Notes: generated by a model not told the origin, from the sequence alone. Counted from the first letter of the stretch, positions 44,169-53,978 are shown. The stretch: 64,000 bases of DNA from Saccharothrix obliqua (GCF_019375475.1 NZ_JAHXGQ010000019.1:1-64000); one strand, 5' to 3'. Program-made: numbers and translations.

Positions 44169-46916
44169 GTGAAGATCGACTGGCGCTGTGTGTGGGCGAA
44201 GTCGGTCCACGATCGCCGGAGTCGTGTGTTGACGCACTGGCTGCCCTTACAGCAGCACCTGGATGACGCTGCGGCGGTCGCCGGACGTCTGGTCGATGAG
44301 TGGTTGTCGCCTCAGGTGCTCGATCGGATCGGGCGGGATCTTCCCGATGGTCATGACGGTGTCCGAGCTTTGAGCTGTTGGCTTGCCGGAGTGCATGACG
44401 TCGGCAAGGCAAGTCCTGCTTTTGTGGTCCAGGTTCCGGAGCTCGTGGTCCGGATGCGGGATGCCGGCCTGGTGAACTGGTCGGTTCCGCCTCATGGTGA
44501 ACGTGGGCTGGTACGGCACGAACTGGTCAGTCACCTGGCGGTCCGCGGTTTCCTGGCCGACAGATTCGGCTCTGCCAGGCTTCCGATCGTCGAGCAGTTG
44601 GCGAGTGTGGTAGGTAGTCACCATGGCGTGCCGGCTGAGCGGCTCGCGCTACGCAAGGTCGGCGCTGAGCGTGAGTTGGTCGGCGAGGGTGTGTGGGAGC
44701 GGGCCCGGTTGTTCTTCCTGGAGCGGGCTTCGACGGGTCTTCAGTGGGAGCGGTATCGCGGGGTCCGGTTGAGCAGGCCCAGTCAGGTGCTGCTGGCCTC
44801 GATCGTGGTCCTGGCCGACTGGATCGCGTCCAATGCCGACCTGTTCCCGCTGCTGGAGGCGCACGAACCGCCGAGGGACTTCGACCTGGCGTCCCGGCTG
44901 GAGGACGGCTGGCGGAAGTTGGGGCTTCCCACGCGGTGGCGTCCGCGACGGATCGGGTCGGATGTCGATGCCGCCTTCCGCGCCCGGTTCAACGCCGAGG
45001 CCGTCGGTGCACGTCCGGTGCAGGTCGCCGCGGTGGAGATGGCGGCGGGTATAGCCGAACCCGGGTTGATGATCATCGAAGCGCCGATGGGGGCGGGCAA
45101 GACCGAGGCCGCGTTGTTGGCCGCGGAGGAGCTGGCCGCCCGGTTCGGTGCCGACGGGGTCTTCATCGCTCTGCCGACGCAGGCGACCACCGATGCGATG
45201 TTCGGGCGGGTCCACAAGTGGGTGAAGGCGCTGCCGGGGCGCGAGGGCGCGGTGAGCGTGATGCTGGCCCACGGCAAGGCGTCGTTGAACGACGAGTTCG
45301 TCGGTCTGGTTCGGCGGGGACCGTTCGCGCCCACGGGCGAGCAGGACGAGACGCCGGCTGTGGCGCATTACTGGCTGCGTGGCCGGAAGAAGGCTGTGCT
45401 GGCGTCCTTCGTCATCGGCACGATCGACCAGGTGCTGTTCGCCGGGTTGAAGAGCCGCCACCTGATGCTGCGTCACCTCGGTTTGGCGGGCAAAGTCGTG
45501 GTGATCGACGAGGTGCACGCCTACGACGTGTACATGTCGCAGTACCTGCACCGTGTGCTGCACTGGCTGGGCGCCTACCGGGTGCCTGTGGTGCTGTTGT
45601 CGGCGACTCTGCCCGCCGAACGTCGGGCCGAGCTGCTGGCCGCCTACGACGGCGGAACCCACGAGGTCCAGCGCGATCTCCGCTATCCGGTGATCAGCAC
45701 GTCGGGTGACGGGCCGGTTCGGGAGCTGCCGCTGCCGAAGCCCGGGACGAGCGTGGTGCTGGACCGGCTGCCCGACGACCTGGACACGCTGGTGGCATAC
45801 CTGGACAAGCACCTGGCGGAGGGTGGGTGCGCGGTCGTGGTGCGCAACTCGGTCAAGCGGGTGCAGCAGGCCGCTGATCGGCTGGTGGAGCACTTCGGCG
45901 AGGACAACGTCACCGTCAACCACGCGCGGTTCCTGGCCTGTGACCGGGCGGAGATCGACAGGAAGCTGCTGGACATGTTCGGGCCGAAGGGCGAGCGGCC
46001 CGGTCTGCACATCGTGGTCGCCTCCCAGGTGGTCGAGCAGTCCTTGGACGTGGACTTCGACCTGATGGTCACCGACCTCGCGCCGATGGACCTGGTGTTG
46101 CAGCGGCTGGGCCGGTTGCACCGGCACCAACGGACCCGCCCCGACCCGGTGACTCAGGCGCGGTGCGCGCTGGTCGGAGTCGACGACTGGGCCGCCGAGC
46201 CGGTTCGGGCCGTGCCGCAGTCGCGAGGTGTCTACGGTGATCACCTGCTGTTGCGCTCCGCGGCGCTGCTGGCCGACGCCGACCGTGATGTGCTGGAGTT
46301 GCCGGACGACATCGCACCGCTGGTGCGGCGCGCCTACGACACCGCCCCGCTCGGTCCCGCATCGTGGCGGTCGGCGATGGTCGACGCCGCCGCCAAGGCC
46401 GCTGGTGAGGCGGTGAAGCGGGTGGACGCGGCTCGGGCGTTCCTGCTCGACGAGGTCGGCTCGGACACGCTGTCGTTGATCGGCTGGGTGTGGGCCGGGG
46501 TCGGCGACACCGACGACACCCCGCAGGGTGCGGCGCAGGTCCGCGACGGCGAGGAGTCGTTGGAGGTCCTGGTGGTGCAGGGTGCCGGCGCGCGAGGACT
46601 GCGAACCCCCGACTGGATCGGCAAGGACGGCGGGATGTCGATCCCCACCGACCGGGACATCGGCGAGGCACAGGCCCGGGTGATCGCGGCGTGCACGCTG
46701 CGGTTGCCGCGGGCGATGAGCAAGGCGAGCGTCGGGCTCGACGTGGTCGAGGCCCTGAAGCCGAACCACGTTCCCGGCTTCACCTCCTCGCCGTTGCTGC
46801 GCGACCGACCTGTGCTGGTGCTCGACGACAAGGGCAAGGCCGTGATCCGGCACGGCAGGACGCACTTCGAACTGACCTACGACCTGCGCAAGGGACTGGT
46901 GCATGACACACGATGA
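44169..46916 (+). CDS. cas3: CRISPR-associated helicase/nuclease Cas3 (type I-E)
   Basis: The ~915-residue enzyme degrades target DNA recruited by Cascade. HD nuclease motifs are visible (GVHDVGKASPAF and GSHHG). Helicase motifs follow: Walker A PMGAGKTEAA, motif II VVIDEVHAYD, motif III SATLP, and the C-terminal QVVEQSLDVDFD and LQRLGRLHRH. GTG at 44169 is chosen because GGAG lies eight bases upstream; GTG 44163 is possible. The length is normal. It overlaps casA by 14 bases and heads the operon. Confidence 0.95.
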   Translation: MKIDWRCVWAKSVHDRRSRVLTHWLPLQQHLDDAAAVAGRLVDEWLSPQVLDRIGRDLPDGHDGVRALSCWLAGVHDVGKASPAFVVQVPELVVRMRDAGLVNWSVPPHGERGLVRHELVSHLAVRGFLADRFGSARLPIVEQLASVVGSHHGVPAERLALRKVGAERELVGEGVWERARLFFLERASTGLQWERYRGVRLSRPSQVLLASIVVLADWIASNADLFPLLEAHEPPRDFDLASRLEDGWRKLGLPTRWRPRRIGSDVDAAFRARFNAEAVGARPVQVAAVEMAAGIAEPGLMIIEAPMGAGKTEAALLAAEELAARFGADGVFIALPTQATTDAMFGRVHKWVKALPGREGAVSVMLAHGKASLNDEFVGLVRRGPFAPTGEQDETPAVAHYWLRGRKKAVLASFVIGTIDQVLFAGLKSRHLMLRHLGLAGKVVVIDEVHAYDVYMSQYLHRVLHWLGAYRVPVVLLSATLPAERRAELLAAYDGGTHEVQRDLRYPVISTSGDGPVRELPLPKPGTSVVLDRLPDDLDTLVAYLDKHLAEGGCAVVVRNSVKRVQQAADRLVEHFGEDNVTVNHARFLACDRAEIDRKLLDMFGPKGERPGLHIVVASQVVEQSLDVDFDLMVTDLAPMDLVLQRLGRLHRHQRTRPDPVTQARCALVGVDDWAAEPVRAVPQSRGVYGDHLLLRSAALLADADRDVLELPDDIAPLVRRAYDTAPLGPASWRSAMVDAAAKAAGEAVKRVDAARAFLLDEVGSDTLSLIGWVWAGVGDTDDTPQGAAQVRDGEESLEVLVVQGAGARGLRTPDWIGKDGGMSIPTDRDIGEAQARVIAACTLRLPRAMSKASVGLDVVEALKPNHVPGFTSSPLLRDRPVLVLDDKGKAVIRHGRTHFELTYDLRKGLVHDTR

Positions 46917-48567
46917 GCCGGGGTCGTTCAACCTGGTCGACCAGCCGTGGCTGATCGCACGCACGGTGGACGGTGACCGGGTCGACCTGTCGTTGGCCGA
47001 GGTGTTCCGACGCGCCCATGAGCTGACGGGCCTGCTCGGTGACGTGCCTACGCAGGTGTTCGCGTTGACGCGGCTGCTGCTGGCGGTGCTGCACCAGGCG
47101 GTGGAAGGGCCGCGCGATAAGCAGCACTGGGCGCAACTCTGGGAGGACGAGGACGAGAACTTCGCCACCGAGGCGTTGAAATACCTGGAGCGGCATCGTC
47201 ACCGCTTCGACCTGCTCAACCCGGAGGCGCCGTTCCTCCAGGTCGCGGGGCTTCGCACCAAGAAGGGCGAGGTGTCGGAACTCAACAAGCTGATCGCCGA
47301 CATCCCCAACGGCCACCCGTTCTTCACTACCCGGCTCGGTGATCGGGTGTCGTTGTCCTTCGCCGAGGCGGCCCGGTGGGTGGTGCACTGCCACGCCTAC
47401 GACCCGTCCGGGATCAAGTCCGGTGCGGTGGACGACGACCGGGTCCGCAACGGCAAGGGCTATCCGATCGGCACCGGCTGGGCCGGCTACCTCGGCGGCG
47501 TGTTGCCCGAAGGAGCCACGCTGCGGGAGACGCTGCTGCTCAATCTCATCCCCGACGAGTCGGAGACGATGCCCCGCTCGCACACGATCGACCTGCCGGT
47601 GTGGGAACGCGACCCGCTCGGTCCCGCGGAGAGCGATCTGCTGCACCGCCCCACCGGGCCGGTAGACCTCTACACCTGGCAGAGCCGCCGCCTGCGCCTG
47701 GTGCGCGAGGGCGACAAGGTGACCGGCGTGCTGATTTGCAACGGTGACCGCATCACGCCGCAGAACCGCAACCGTGTCGAGCCGCACACCGGATGGCGAC
47801 GCAGCAAAGCCCAGGAGAAGAAGCTGGGCGAATCCCGGGTCTACATGCCACGCGAGCACGAACCGCAGAAGGCGGTGTGGCGGGGTCTGCAATCGATGCT
47901 TCCGGGCGCGGTGGCCTCCCAAGACCGTGACGCCGCACCGTTCCTGGCACCGCGGGTACTGGAATGGATCGCCGAGGCCGAGGACTTCCTCGACGCCGAT
48001 CTGCTAGTGCGGGTGCGCACCATCGGCATGACCTACGGTGCCCAGAGCGCGACAACCACCGACATCGTCGACGACGCGCTGTCCCTGCGGGTGGCGCTGC
48101 TGCGCCGCCAGGACACGCGACTGGCCGACATGGCGGTGCGTTGTGTGCAAGTCGCCGAGAAAGCCGCTCAAGCCCTCGGCAAGCTCGCCGAGAACCTGGC
48201 CGCCGCGTCCGGCGCGGGCCAGGACGAACGCGAAGGACCACGCAGCAGGGCCATCGAACTGGCCTACGCCGAACTCGACCAGCCGTTTCGCACCTGGCTG
48301 CGCGGCATCGGCCCGGACACCGACGTGCGGGGCGCGGAGACCGACTGGCACCTGACCGCGAACCGGATCGTGCGGGACCTGGGATCGGAGCTGCTGCGGC
48401 AGGCTCCGATGAAGGCGTGGTCGGGCCGGGTCGTGAAGGGCCAGCTGGTCACCTCGGCACACGCGGACCGGTGGTTCCGACGCGCGCTGCGCCTGGCGTT
48501 GCGCTACGCGTACCCGGACACCGGTGATGGTGATTCCGATACGGGAGAGGACAAGGTCGCGTCGTGA
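46903..48567 (+). CDS. casA: type I-E Cascade large subunit Cse1/CasA
   Basis: The 554-residue protein begins FNLVDQPWLIARTVDG, the standard Cse1 opening. It recognises the PAM and positions Cas3. Conserved landmarks include ALTRLLLAVLHQAVEGP and the C-terminal four-helix bundle region (DWHLTANRIVRDLGSELLRQ). ATG at 46903 overlaps the cas3 3' end. Length and frame are normal. Confidence 0.93.
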   Translation: MTHDEPGSFNLVDQPWLIARTVDGDRVDLSLAEVFRRAHELTGLLGDVPTQVFALTRLLLAVLHQAVEGPRDKQHWAQLWEDEDENFATEALKYLERHRHRFDLLNPEAPFLQVAGLRTKKGEVSELNKLIADIPNGHPFFTTRLGDRVSLSFAEAARWVVHCHAYDPSGIKSGAVDDDRVRNGKGYPIGTGWAGYLGGVLPEGATLRETLLLNLIPDESETMPRSHTIDLPVWERDPLGPAESDLLHRPTGPVDLYTWQSRRLRLVREGDKVTGVLICNGDRITPQNRNRVEPHTGWRRSKAQEKKLGESRVYMPREHEPQKAVWRGLQSMLPGAVASQDRDAAPFLAPRVLEWIAEAEDFLDADLLVRVRTIGMTYGAQSATTTDIVDDALSLRVALLRRQDTRLADMAVRCVQVAEKAAQALGKLAENLAAASGAGQDEREGPRSRAIELAYAELDQPFRTWLRGIGPDTDVRGAETDWHLTANRIVRDLGSELLRQAPMKAWSGRVVKGQLVTSAHADRWFRRALRLALRYAYPDTGDGDSDTGEDKVAS

Positions 48568-49241
48568 CCGTCGTGGATGAGCAGCCTGCCGCTGCGCCGA
48601 AGCAGCCGAACCAGGCGAGGTGGGTCGAGCTGACCGAGGTCGGCCAGGAGGTGCACACTCGCATCCTGTCGTTGCAGGAAGGTGTGCTGGCCAACCGGTC
48701 GGCGGCGGTGGCCGCGCTGGCGCGGCTGCGGCGCGGTGTCGGCAAGCCCGCGGGCAGCGTGAACGAGATCCTCCAGTACACCGTGTCGGAGAAGTTCGCC
48801 GGCCCTGGTGCCGGTGACGCCCCAACCGCGGCGGAGACCGCCGCGCACGTGGCGCTGACCCTGTACGCGGTGCACCAGCAGTCCCAGCGTCAGCGGATGC
48901 ACCAGCGCGGCTACGGCCTAGGCCGCGCGGTGCGGCTGCTGCACCCCGACGACTTCGGCGCCGTCGTACCGCCGGTGCTGCGCCGGTTCCAGACCCTGGG
49001 CACCGCCCAGAGCCTGGACGAGCTGGTGCACCACCTGCGCGGCATGGTGCAACTGCTGCGAGGCCAGGCCATCCCGCTGGACTACGCGCTGCTGGCCGAC
49101 GAACTGATCCTCTGGCAGCGCCGCGGCGGCGCGTCGACCGTGCGCCTGCGCTGGGGACGCGAGTTCTACCGCACCCCCGCCTCCACCGGTGACACCGCCG
49201 AAGGCCAGGCCGACACCGGCCAGGCAACCGACTCCGAGTGA
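48564..49241 (+). CDS. casB: type I-E Cascade small subunit Cse2/CasB
   Basis: The 225-residue helical protein has the Cse2 features AVAALARLRRGVGKP near the N terminus, HVALTLYAVHQQSQ in the middle and GRAVRLLHPDD. Two copies stabilise the non-target strand in Cascade. GTG at 48564 overlaps the casA stop (GTGA). The C-terminal ~20 residues are an acidic, Gly/Thr-rich tail. Confidence 0.92.
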   Translation: MTVVDEQPAAAPKQPNQARWVELTEVGQEVHTRILSLQEGVLANRSAAVAALARLRRGVGKPAGSVNEILQYTVSEKFAGPGAGDAPTAAETAAHVALTLYAVHQQSQRQRMHQRGYGLGRAVRLLHPDDFGAVVPPVLRRFQTLGTAQSLDELVHHLRGMVQLLRGQAIPLDYALLADELILWQRRGGASTVRLRWGREFYRTPASTGDTAEGQADTGQATDSE

Positions 49242-49272
49242 CCCTCCTCTTCCCGTCTTGAAGGATCCGTTC

Positions 49273-50409
49273 ATGTCTCGCACCATCGTCGACATCCACG
49301 TCATCCAGACCGTGCCGCCCAGCAACATCAACCGCGACGACACCGGCAGCCCCAAGACCGCTGTCTACGGTGGACGGCGGCGGGCGCGGGTGTCCAGCCA
49401 GGCGTGGAAGCGCGCCACCCGCGACGCCTTCGAGCACCTGCTCGACCCCGCCGAACTGGGGGTGCGCACCAAGCGGGTGGTGGAACTGGTCGCCGAGGAG
49501 ATCACCCGGCAGCGCCCGGAGCTGGCGCAGCGGTCGGCGGAGCTGGCCGAGGCGGTGCTCACCGCCGCCGGGATCAAGATCACCCCGGCGCGGAAGAAGG
49601 AGGCACTGCCCGAGTCGGGCTACCTCCTGTTCCTGAGCACCCGACAGATCCAGGGCTTGGCCGAACTCGTGATCGAGGCCGCCGAGAAGGCGGGTGAGGG
49701 CAAGCCGGACATCAACAAGGCCGACGCGCGGGCGCGGGCGGATCAGCAGCACTCGGTGGATGTGGCGTTGTTCGGGCGCATGGTCGCCGACGCCACCGAC
49801 CTCAACGTCGATGCCGCCTGCCAGGTCGCCCACGCGCTGAGCGTGCACACGGTGGACAACGAGTACGACTACTTCACCGCCGTCGACGACCACAAGAAAG
49901 CCGACGCCGAGGACGCCGGTGCCGGGATGATCGGCACCGTCGAGTTCAACTCCTCCACCCTTTATCGGTATGCCACCGTCGACGTCGACCGGCTCCGCGA
50001 CAACCTCGGCGACGTCGGAGGCACCCGGCGGGCGGTGGAGGCGTTCGTGCGCGCGTTCGTGTCCAGCATGCCCACCGGCAAGCAGAACACCTTCGCCAAC
50101 CGCACCCTGCCCGACGCCGTCCTGGTCGTCGTGCGCCACACCCAGTCGATCAACCTGGTCGGCGCGTTCGAGGAAGCCGTGCCCGACGACGCCGACGGCG
50201 GCCGGGTAGTCATGGCCGTCAGCCGCTTGGCCGAGCACGCTCGCGAGCTGCACGAGGCGTTCGACGAACAGCCCGTGGACGCTTGGGTGTTCGGCGTGGG
50301 CGAGAAGAAGGTCGCCCCGCTGGCCGAGCTGGCGCGGCGCAGCACCTTCGACCCGACCGTGCGCGAGGTGGGCGCACTGGTCGCCGACCGGCTCGGGGAG
50401 AAGGCGTGA
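49273..50409 (+). CDS. casC: type I-E Cascade backbone subunit Cas7e/CasC
   Basis: The 378-residue protein forms the six-subunit crRNA-binding backbone. It opens with VDIHVIQTVPPSNINRDDTG and RARVSSQAWKRATRD, both diagnostic of Cas7e. ATG at 49273 follows GAAGGATCCGTTC; an earlier in-frame start falls inside casB. It is separated from casB by 31 bases, the largest gap in the operon. Confidence 0.94.
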   Translation: MSRTIVDIHVIQTVPPSNINRDDTGSPKTAVYGGRRRARVSSQAWKRATRDAFEHLLDPAELGVRTKRVVELVAEEITRQRPELAQRSAELAEAVLTAAGIKITPARKKEALPESGYLLFLSTRQIQGLAELVIEAAEKAGEGKPDINKADARARADQQHSVDVALFGRMVADATDLNVDAACQVAHALSVHTVDNEYDYFTAVDDHKKADAEDAGAGMIGTVEFNSSTLYRYATVDVDRLRDNLGDVGGTRRAVEAFVRAFVSSMPTGKQNTFANRTLPDAVLVVVRHTQSINLVGAFEEAVPDDADGGRVVMAVSRLAEHARELHEAFDEQPVDAWVFGVGEKKVAPLAELARRSTFDPTVREVGALVADRLGEKA

Positions 50410-51170
50410 CCACCCTGCTGCTGCGGTTCGCCGCGCCGCTGCAATCCTGGGGCACCAGCAGCCGATTCACCCGCCGCAACACCGACCGCGTCCCCAGCCG
50501 CAGCGGCATCCTCGGCATGCTCGCCGCCGCACAAGGACTACAACGCACCGACCCGCTGGGCAGACTGCTCGACCTGCGCATCGGAGTCCGCGTCGACCAA
50601 GCCGGCCAACTGCAACGCGACTTCCAGACCGCACGCACCCGCGACGGGTCCACCTCAATGCCGCTGTCCTACCGCTTCTACCTCGCCGACGCCGTGTTCG
50701 CCGTCGCCGTCGAAGGCGAACAGGCACTGCTGGAAAGCCTGGAGCGGGCGCTGCGCAGCCCCGTGTTCCCGCTGTTCCTGGGGCGGCGATCGTGCCCACC
50801 GGCTGGCAAGCTGCTGCACGGCCTGCACGAAGGCACACTGCACGAACTCCTGGCCCAACACCCCTGGATGGCCTCTCCGTGGGTCCAACGGCGCCACCGC
50901 CACGCCACGATCGACCTGGACGTGATCGTCGACTCTGCCGCTGGCGACGAAGGCGCGTCAGCGTATGACGACCCGCAGCACGCCGAGGACGGCATCGTCG
51001 TGCGGGACGACCCGATCAGCTTCGACCCCCGCGAACGCCAGTACGGATGGCGCACAGTGCGCCGCTACCCGGTCACTGTTCCCAACCCGGCCCACCGCCC
51101 ACCCGCTCCCAGCCCGAACCCTCCGGACGACCCGTTCGACCCGATGGCGGCGTTCGTGGAGACCGCCTGA
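50406..51170 (+). CDS. casD: type I-E Cascade subunit Cas5e/CasD
   Basis: The 254-residue protein caps the 5' handle of the crRNA. The N terminus LLLRFAAPLQSWGTSSRFT and RRNTDRVPSRSGILGMLAAA are classic Cas5e sequence. GTG at 50406 overlaps the casC stop (GTGA). The C terminus is Pro-rich. Confidence 0.93.
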   Translation: MTTLLLRFAAPLQSWGTSSRFTRRNTDRVPSRSGILGMLAAAQGLQRTDPLGRLLDLRIGVRVDQAGQLQRDFQTARTRDGSTSMPLSYRFYLADAVFAVAVEGEQALLESLERALRSPVFPLFLGRRSCPPAGKLLHGLHEGTLHELLAQHPWMASPWVQRRHRHATIDLDVIVDSAAGDEGASAYDDPQHAEDGIVVRDDPISFDPRERQYGWRTVRRYPVTVPNPAHRPPAPSPNPPDDPFDPMAAFVETA

Positions 51171-51835
51171 TGCACCTGACCCGCTTCCAAATCAACGCAG
51201 CCCGCCGCGCTTCCCGCTCACTGCTCGCCTCACCGCAGAAGCTGCACGCCGCGGTCATGTCAGCCTTCCCTCCCAGCGCGCCCACGCCGGCCGACGGCCG
51301 GGTGCTGTGGCGTGTGGACCGCAACCAGCACCAAGTCCTGCTCTACTTGGTCAGCCCACACCGTCCCGACCTGACCCACCTGGTCGAACAGGTCGGCTGG
51401 CCCACCACCCACACCTGGGACACTCGCGACTACCAACCGCTGCTCGACCGGATCAAACCCGGCCAGCAATGGGCCTTCCGACTCAAAGCCAACCCCGTCG
51501 GCAATCGCCGCAAAACCTCCGACTCACCGCGCTCGCAGCGCTTCGGACACGTCACCGTCGCCCAACAAACCGACTGGCTACTCACCCGAGCCGAACGACA
51601 CGGATTCGCCGTGACACTCGGCGAGCACAAGGAACCCGACGTCGCCGTGCGCGGGCGCGAGCAACTGGTATTTAAACGACAGAGCGCCGACGTCACGCTG
51701 TCCACCGCAGTGTTCGAAGGACACCTGGAAGTCACCGACGCCGACCTGCTACGCGCCACCCTGATCAACGGTATCGGCCCCGCCAAAGGTTACGGCTGCG
51801 GCCTGCTCACCCTCGCCCCCGCCCGCCATGCCTGA
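51170..51835 (+). CDS. casE: type I-E crRNA endonuclease Cas6e/CasE
   Basis: The 221-residue RNase cleaves the repeat stem to release crRNAs. The catalytic His26 lies in SPQKLHAAVMSAFP and the C-terminal Gly-rich loop reads GIGPAKGYGCGLLTL. ATG overlaps the casD stop (TGATG). It is the last cas gene: no cas1 or cas2 follows, and an array starts 232 bases downstream. Confidence 0.94.
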   Translation: MHLTRFQINAARRASRSLLASPQKLHAAVMSAFPPSAPTPADGRVLWRVDRNQHQVLLYLVSPHRPDLTHLVEQVGWPTTHTWDTRDYQPLLDRIKPGQQWAFRLKANPVGNRRKTSDSPRSQRFGHVTVAQQTDWLLTRAERHGFAVTLGEHKEPDVAVRGREQLVFKRQSADVTLSTAVFEGHLEVTDADLLRATLINGIGPAKGYGCGLLTLAPARHA

Positions 51836-52066
51836 TAACCGGCAAGGGCGGCATTACTATGTCGTCGCTCGTCCATACCTTCAGGTGTGCCGCCACTTCT
51901 TCATTCGGAACGCTGTGTTGCCCAGCACGAAGACAACCAACGCACAGCCGTCAGGATCAAACCGCTGCCAACCTGCACCGCGTCCAGCAAACCACAAGGT
52001 CAACGAGTGTTGTCCCGCGTGCGGAAGTGCTCCGGGCTTCTACCTTCAGGATCTGGACGATGCCAT
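51836..52066 (+). promoter_or_regulatory. possible leader of array 3
   Basis: This non-coding gap lies between casE and the first repeat. It is less GC-rich than the genes and lies in the position of a leader, but no integration motif can be identified. Confidence 0.35.
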
Positions 52067-52637
52067 GTCGTCCCCGCGTCTGCGGGGGTGGTCCGAACGG
52101 CAAAACGCAGCTCGCCGCAGCCCTGGCGTCTTCCCCGTGCCTATGGGGATGCTCCTATCATCGACCCGATGTTACTGGATTGCCAGCGGTCTCACCGGAG
52201 AACAGGAATGGCTCGACGTTGTCCAAGCTGGTATGCAGATGGCAGTTGCCTCCCCCGCGCCTGCGGGAATGCTCCGGACATCTTCAAGTAGCGCGACTCG
52301 TTCGGCCCGCCTTCCTTGCGGGTGCGGGGATATTCCGACCTGAGGGAAGACCCAGCGCTCGTCGCCGTCATCTTCCCCGCGCGAGCGGGGATGGTCCCTG
52401 GTTGCTGACCAGGACCTTCAGGCCTGGGGCGTCTTCCCGCGCGAGCCGGGATGGTCCGGGCGACGACTGCTGCACCAAGCTCACGCCGAAGTCTTCCCCC
52501 GCATGAGCTGGGGTGGTCCGTTGATCGCCCAGTAGTGCACCGTGCCCATGTCGTCTCCCTGCGCGAGCGAGGATGATCTCCAAGTGGCGGACCCAATCGT
52601 CATCGCGGGGGCGTCTTCCCCGCGAGCGGGATGGTCC
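52067..52637 (+). CRISPR. degenerate type I-E array 3
   Basis: Ten repeats start at 52067, 52128, 52189, 52248, 52309, 52370, 52431, 52491, 52552 and 52613, at 59-61-base intervals. The best copy is at 52370 (ttccccgcgcgagcgggg, then atggtcc). Others vary at 2-10 positions, and the last is 25 bases long. In several (52067, 52248) the stem bases CCCCGC/GCGGGG are kept while the loop differs. Spacers are about 32-34 bases. An IS element begins 33 bases after the last repeat. Confidence 0.88.
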
Positions 52638-52670
52638 GCGGAACACGCTCAACAACGACTGGCTGTACTA

Positions 52671-53596
52671 GGCGGTGTCCTGTAATTGATCAGGGTGTCT
52701 GGTAGTTCTGGTGCATGGTGGGTCGTGGTGAGCTGACCGATCGTGCGTGGGCGGTGATCGAGCCGCTGTTACCTCCGGTGTCCGGGCATGGCCGCAGGTG
52801 GCGGGATCACCGGCAGGTGATCAACACGATCCTGTGGAAGCGCGCACCGGCGCACCCTGGCGGGACCTGCCTGAGCGGTACGGACCCTGGAAGACCGCGC
52901 ACGAACGGCTACGCCTGTGGGCAGCGGACGGCACCTGGCAGCGCATCCTCGACCGGGTGATCGTCAAGGACGACTCCGTCGGCGAACCGGAGTGGATCGT
53001 CAGCGTCGACTCCAGTGTCGTGCGGGGCCCACCAGCACCCCGCCGGGCCCGGAAAAATGGGGATGCGCCGCCGAAGTCGAAGCCCTCGCCGTCGACGGCG
53101 AAGGACTCGGACGCTCCCGGGGCGGACTGAGCACCAGAATCCACATCGCGGTCGACGGGCGCGGACTGCCGATGCGGATCCTGATCACACCGGGCCAGGC
53201 CGGGGACAACCCACGGCTGCTGCCGCTGCTCGGCGGCATCCGCGTCACCCGCCCCGGACCCGGACATCCGCGCGTCCGACCCGAGGCGGCCATCGCCGAC
53301 AAGGCCTACTCGCACAAGTCGACCAGGCAGGCCCTGCGGGCCCGCCGTATCGCGTTCACCTGCCCGGAACGCAGGGACCAGAACGCCCACCGCGCGGCCC
53401 TGGGCTCACGCGGTGGGCGACCACCGGCCTTCGACGCCGAACGCTACAAGCAGCGCAACGTGGTCGAGCGGTGTTTCAACCGGCTCAAGCAGTCCCGCGG
53501 CCTGGCCACCCGCTACACCAAACGAGCCGCCTACTACCAGGCTGAACTCCCCTCGCCGCCATCGTCCTCTGGCTCCGATGACTTACAGGACAGGCT
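52671..53596 (+). mobile_element. IS5-family-like insertion sequence
   Basis: Terminal inverted repeats read ggcggtgtcctgtaa on the left and, on the opposite strand, agcctgtcctgtaa on the right, sharing tgtcctgtaa. CTA flanks both ends (52668-52670 and 53597-53599), consistent with a target duplication. The element is about 926 bases and contains a broken transposase. It sits directly downstream of array 3. Confidence 0.75.
52715..53581 (+). pseudogene. IS5-type transposase, multiple frameshifts
   Basis: Segments in successive frames read GRGELTDRAWAVIEPLLPPV, GAPWRDLPERYGPWKTAHER, EWIVSVDSSVVR (first catalytic Asp), AAIADKAYSHKSTRQALRA (second Asp) and NVVERCFNRLKQSRGLATRY (catalytic Glu), ending LAAIVLWLR with TGA at 53579-53581. 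All parts of a DDE transposase of the IS427-like group are present, but at least three indels separate them. The copy is inactive as read. Confidence 0.75.
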
Positions 53597-53616
53597 CTAG
53601 CCGTCCCTCGCCGGTC

Positions 53617-53800
53617 GGTACGTGTTGAACAAGCGGGGCAAGCTGAGGGTGCCGGTCGGGCTGCGACGCTGGTGCGGTTTCCCGGTCGGGAGCAGGTCCT
53701 GCTGGTGGGGGTGCCGCAGGTGTCGGCGGTGATCCTGCACGGACTGGAGAAGTTGGCCGAGGCGCTGCCCGATCGCCGCGGCGTGGTGCGCGACGCCCGT
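53617..53800 (+). pseudogene. AbrB/SpoVT-like DNA-binding fragment
   Basis: Two frames joined by one indel near 53690 read LNKRGKLRVPVGLRRWCGFP and QVLLVGVPQVSAVILHGLEK. This resembles the short beta-type AbrB-like proteins of actinobacteria ('GRWCGLxxGdrVLLaa...vvhp'). Its 5' end is lost at the IS boundary. Confidence 0.4.
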
Positions 53801-53978
53801 CCACCGTGTGGGCGTCCTGACGTCGATCGCGCCGACGGATCCCGTCGGGTCCGGGGCCGCCGGCCTGACCGGTCCCGATGTCGACCGGGTCGGGTACCGG
53901 CCTCCCCGGGGAGGCCGGACGTGAGCGCCGGGATTCCCGCAGCGAGTTCAGGCCGGGCGGCGCTGCAACGGGTGCTGG

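Noticed and set aside
44649-47168. 839-codon open frame on the minus strand across cas3 and casA
   Set aside because: It is antisense to intact, motif-bearing Cas genes, is His/Arg/Gly-rich without domains, and arises from high GC content at third positions.
48004-50253. 749-codon minus-strand open frame over casA, casB and casC
   Set aside because: Shadow of the Cas genes; no domain, composition typical of antisense frames.
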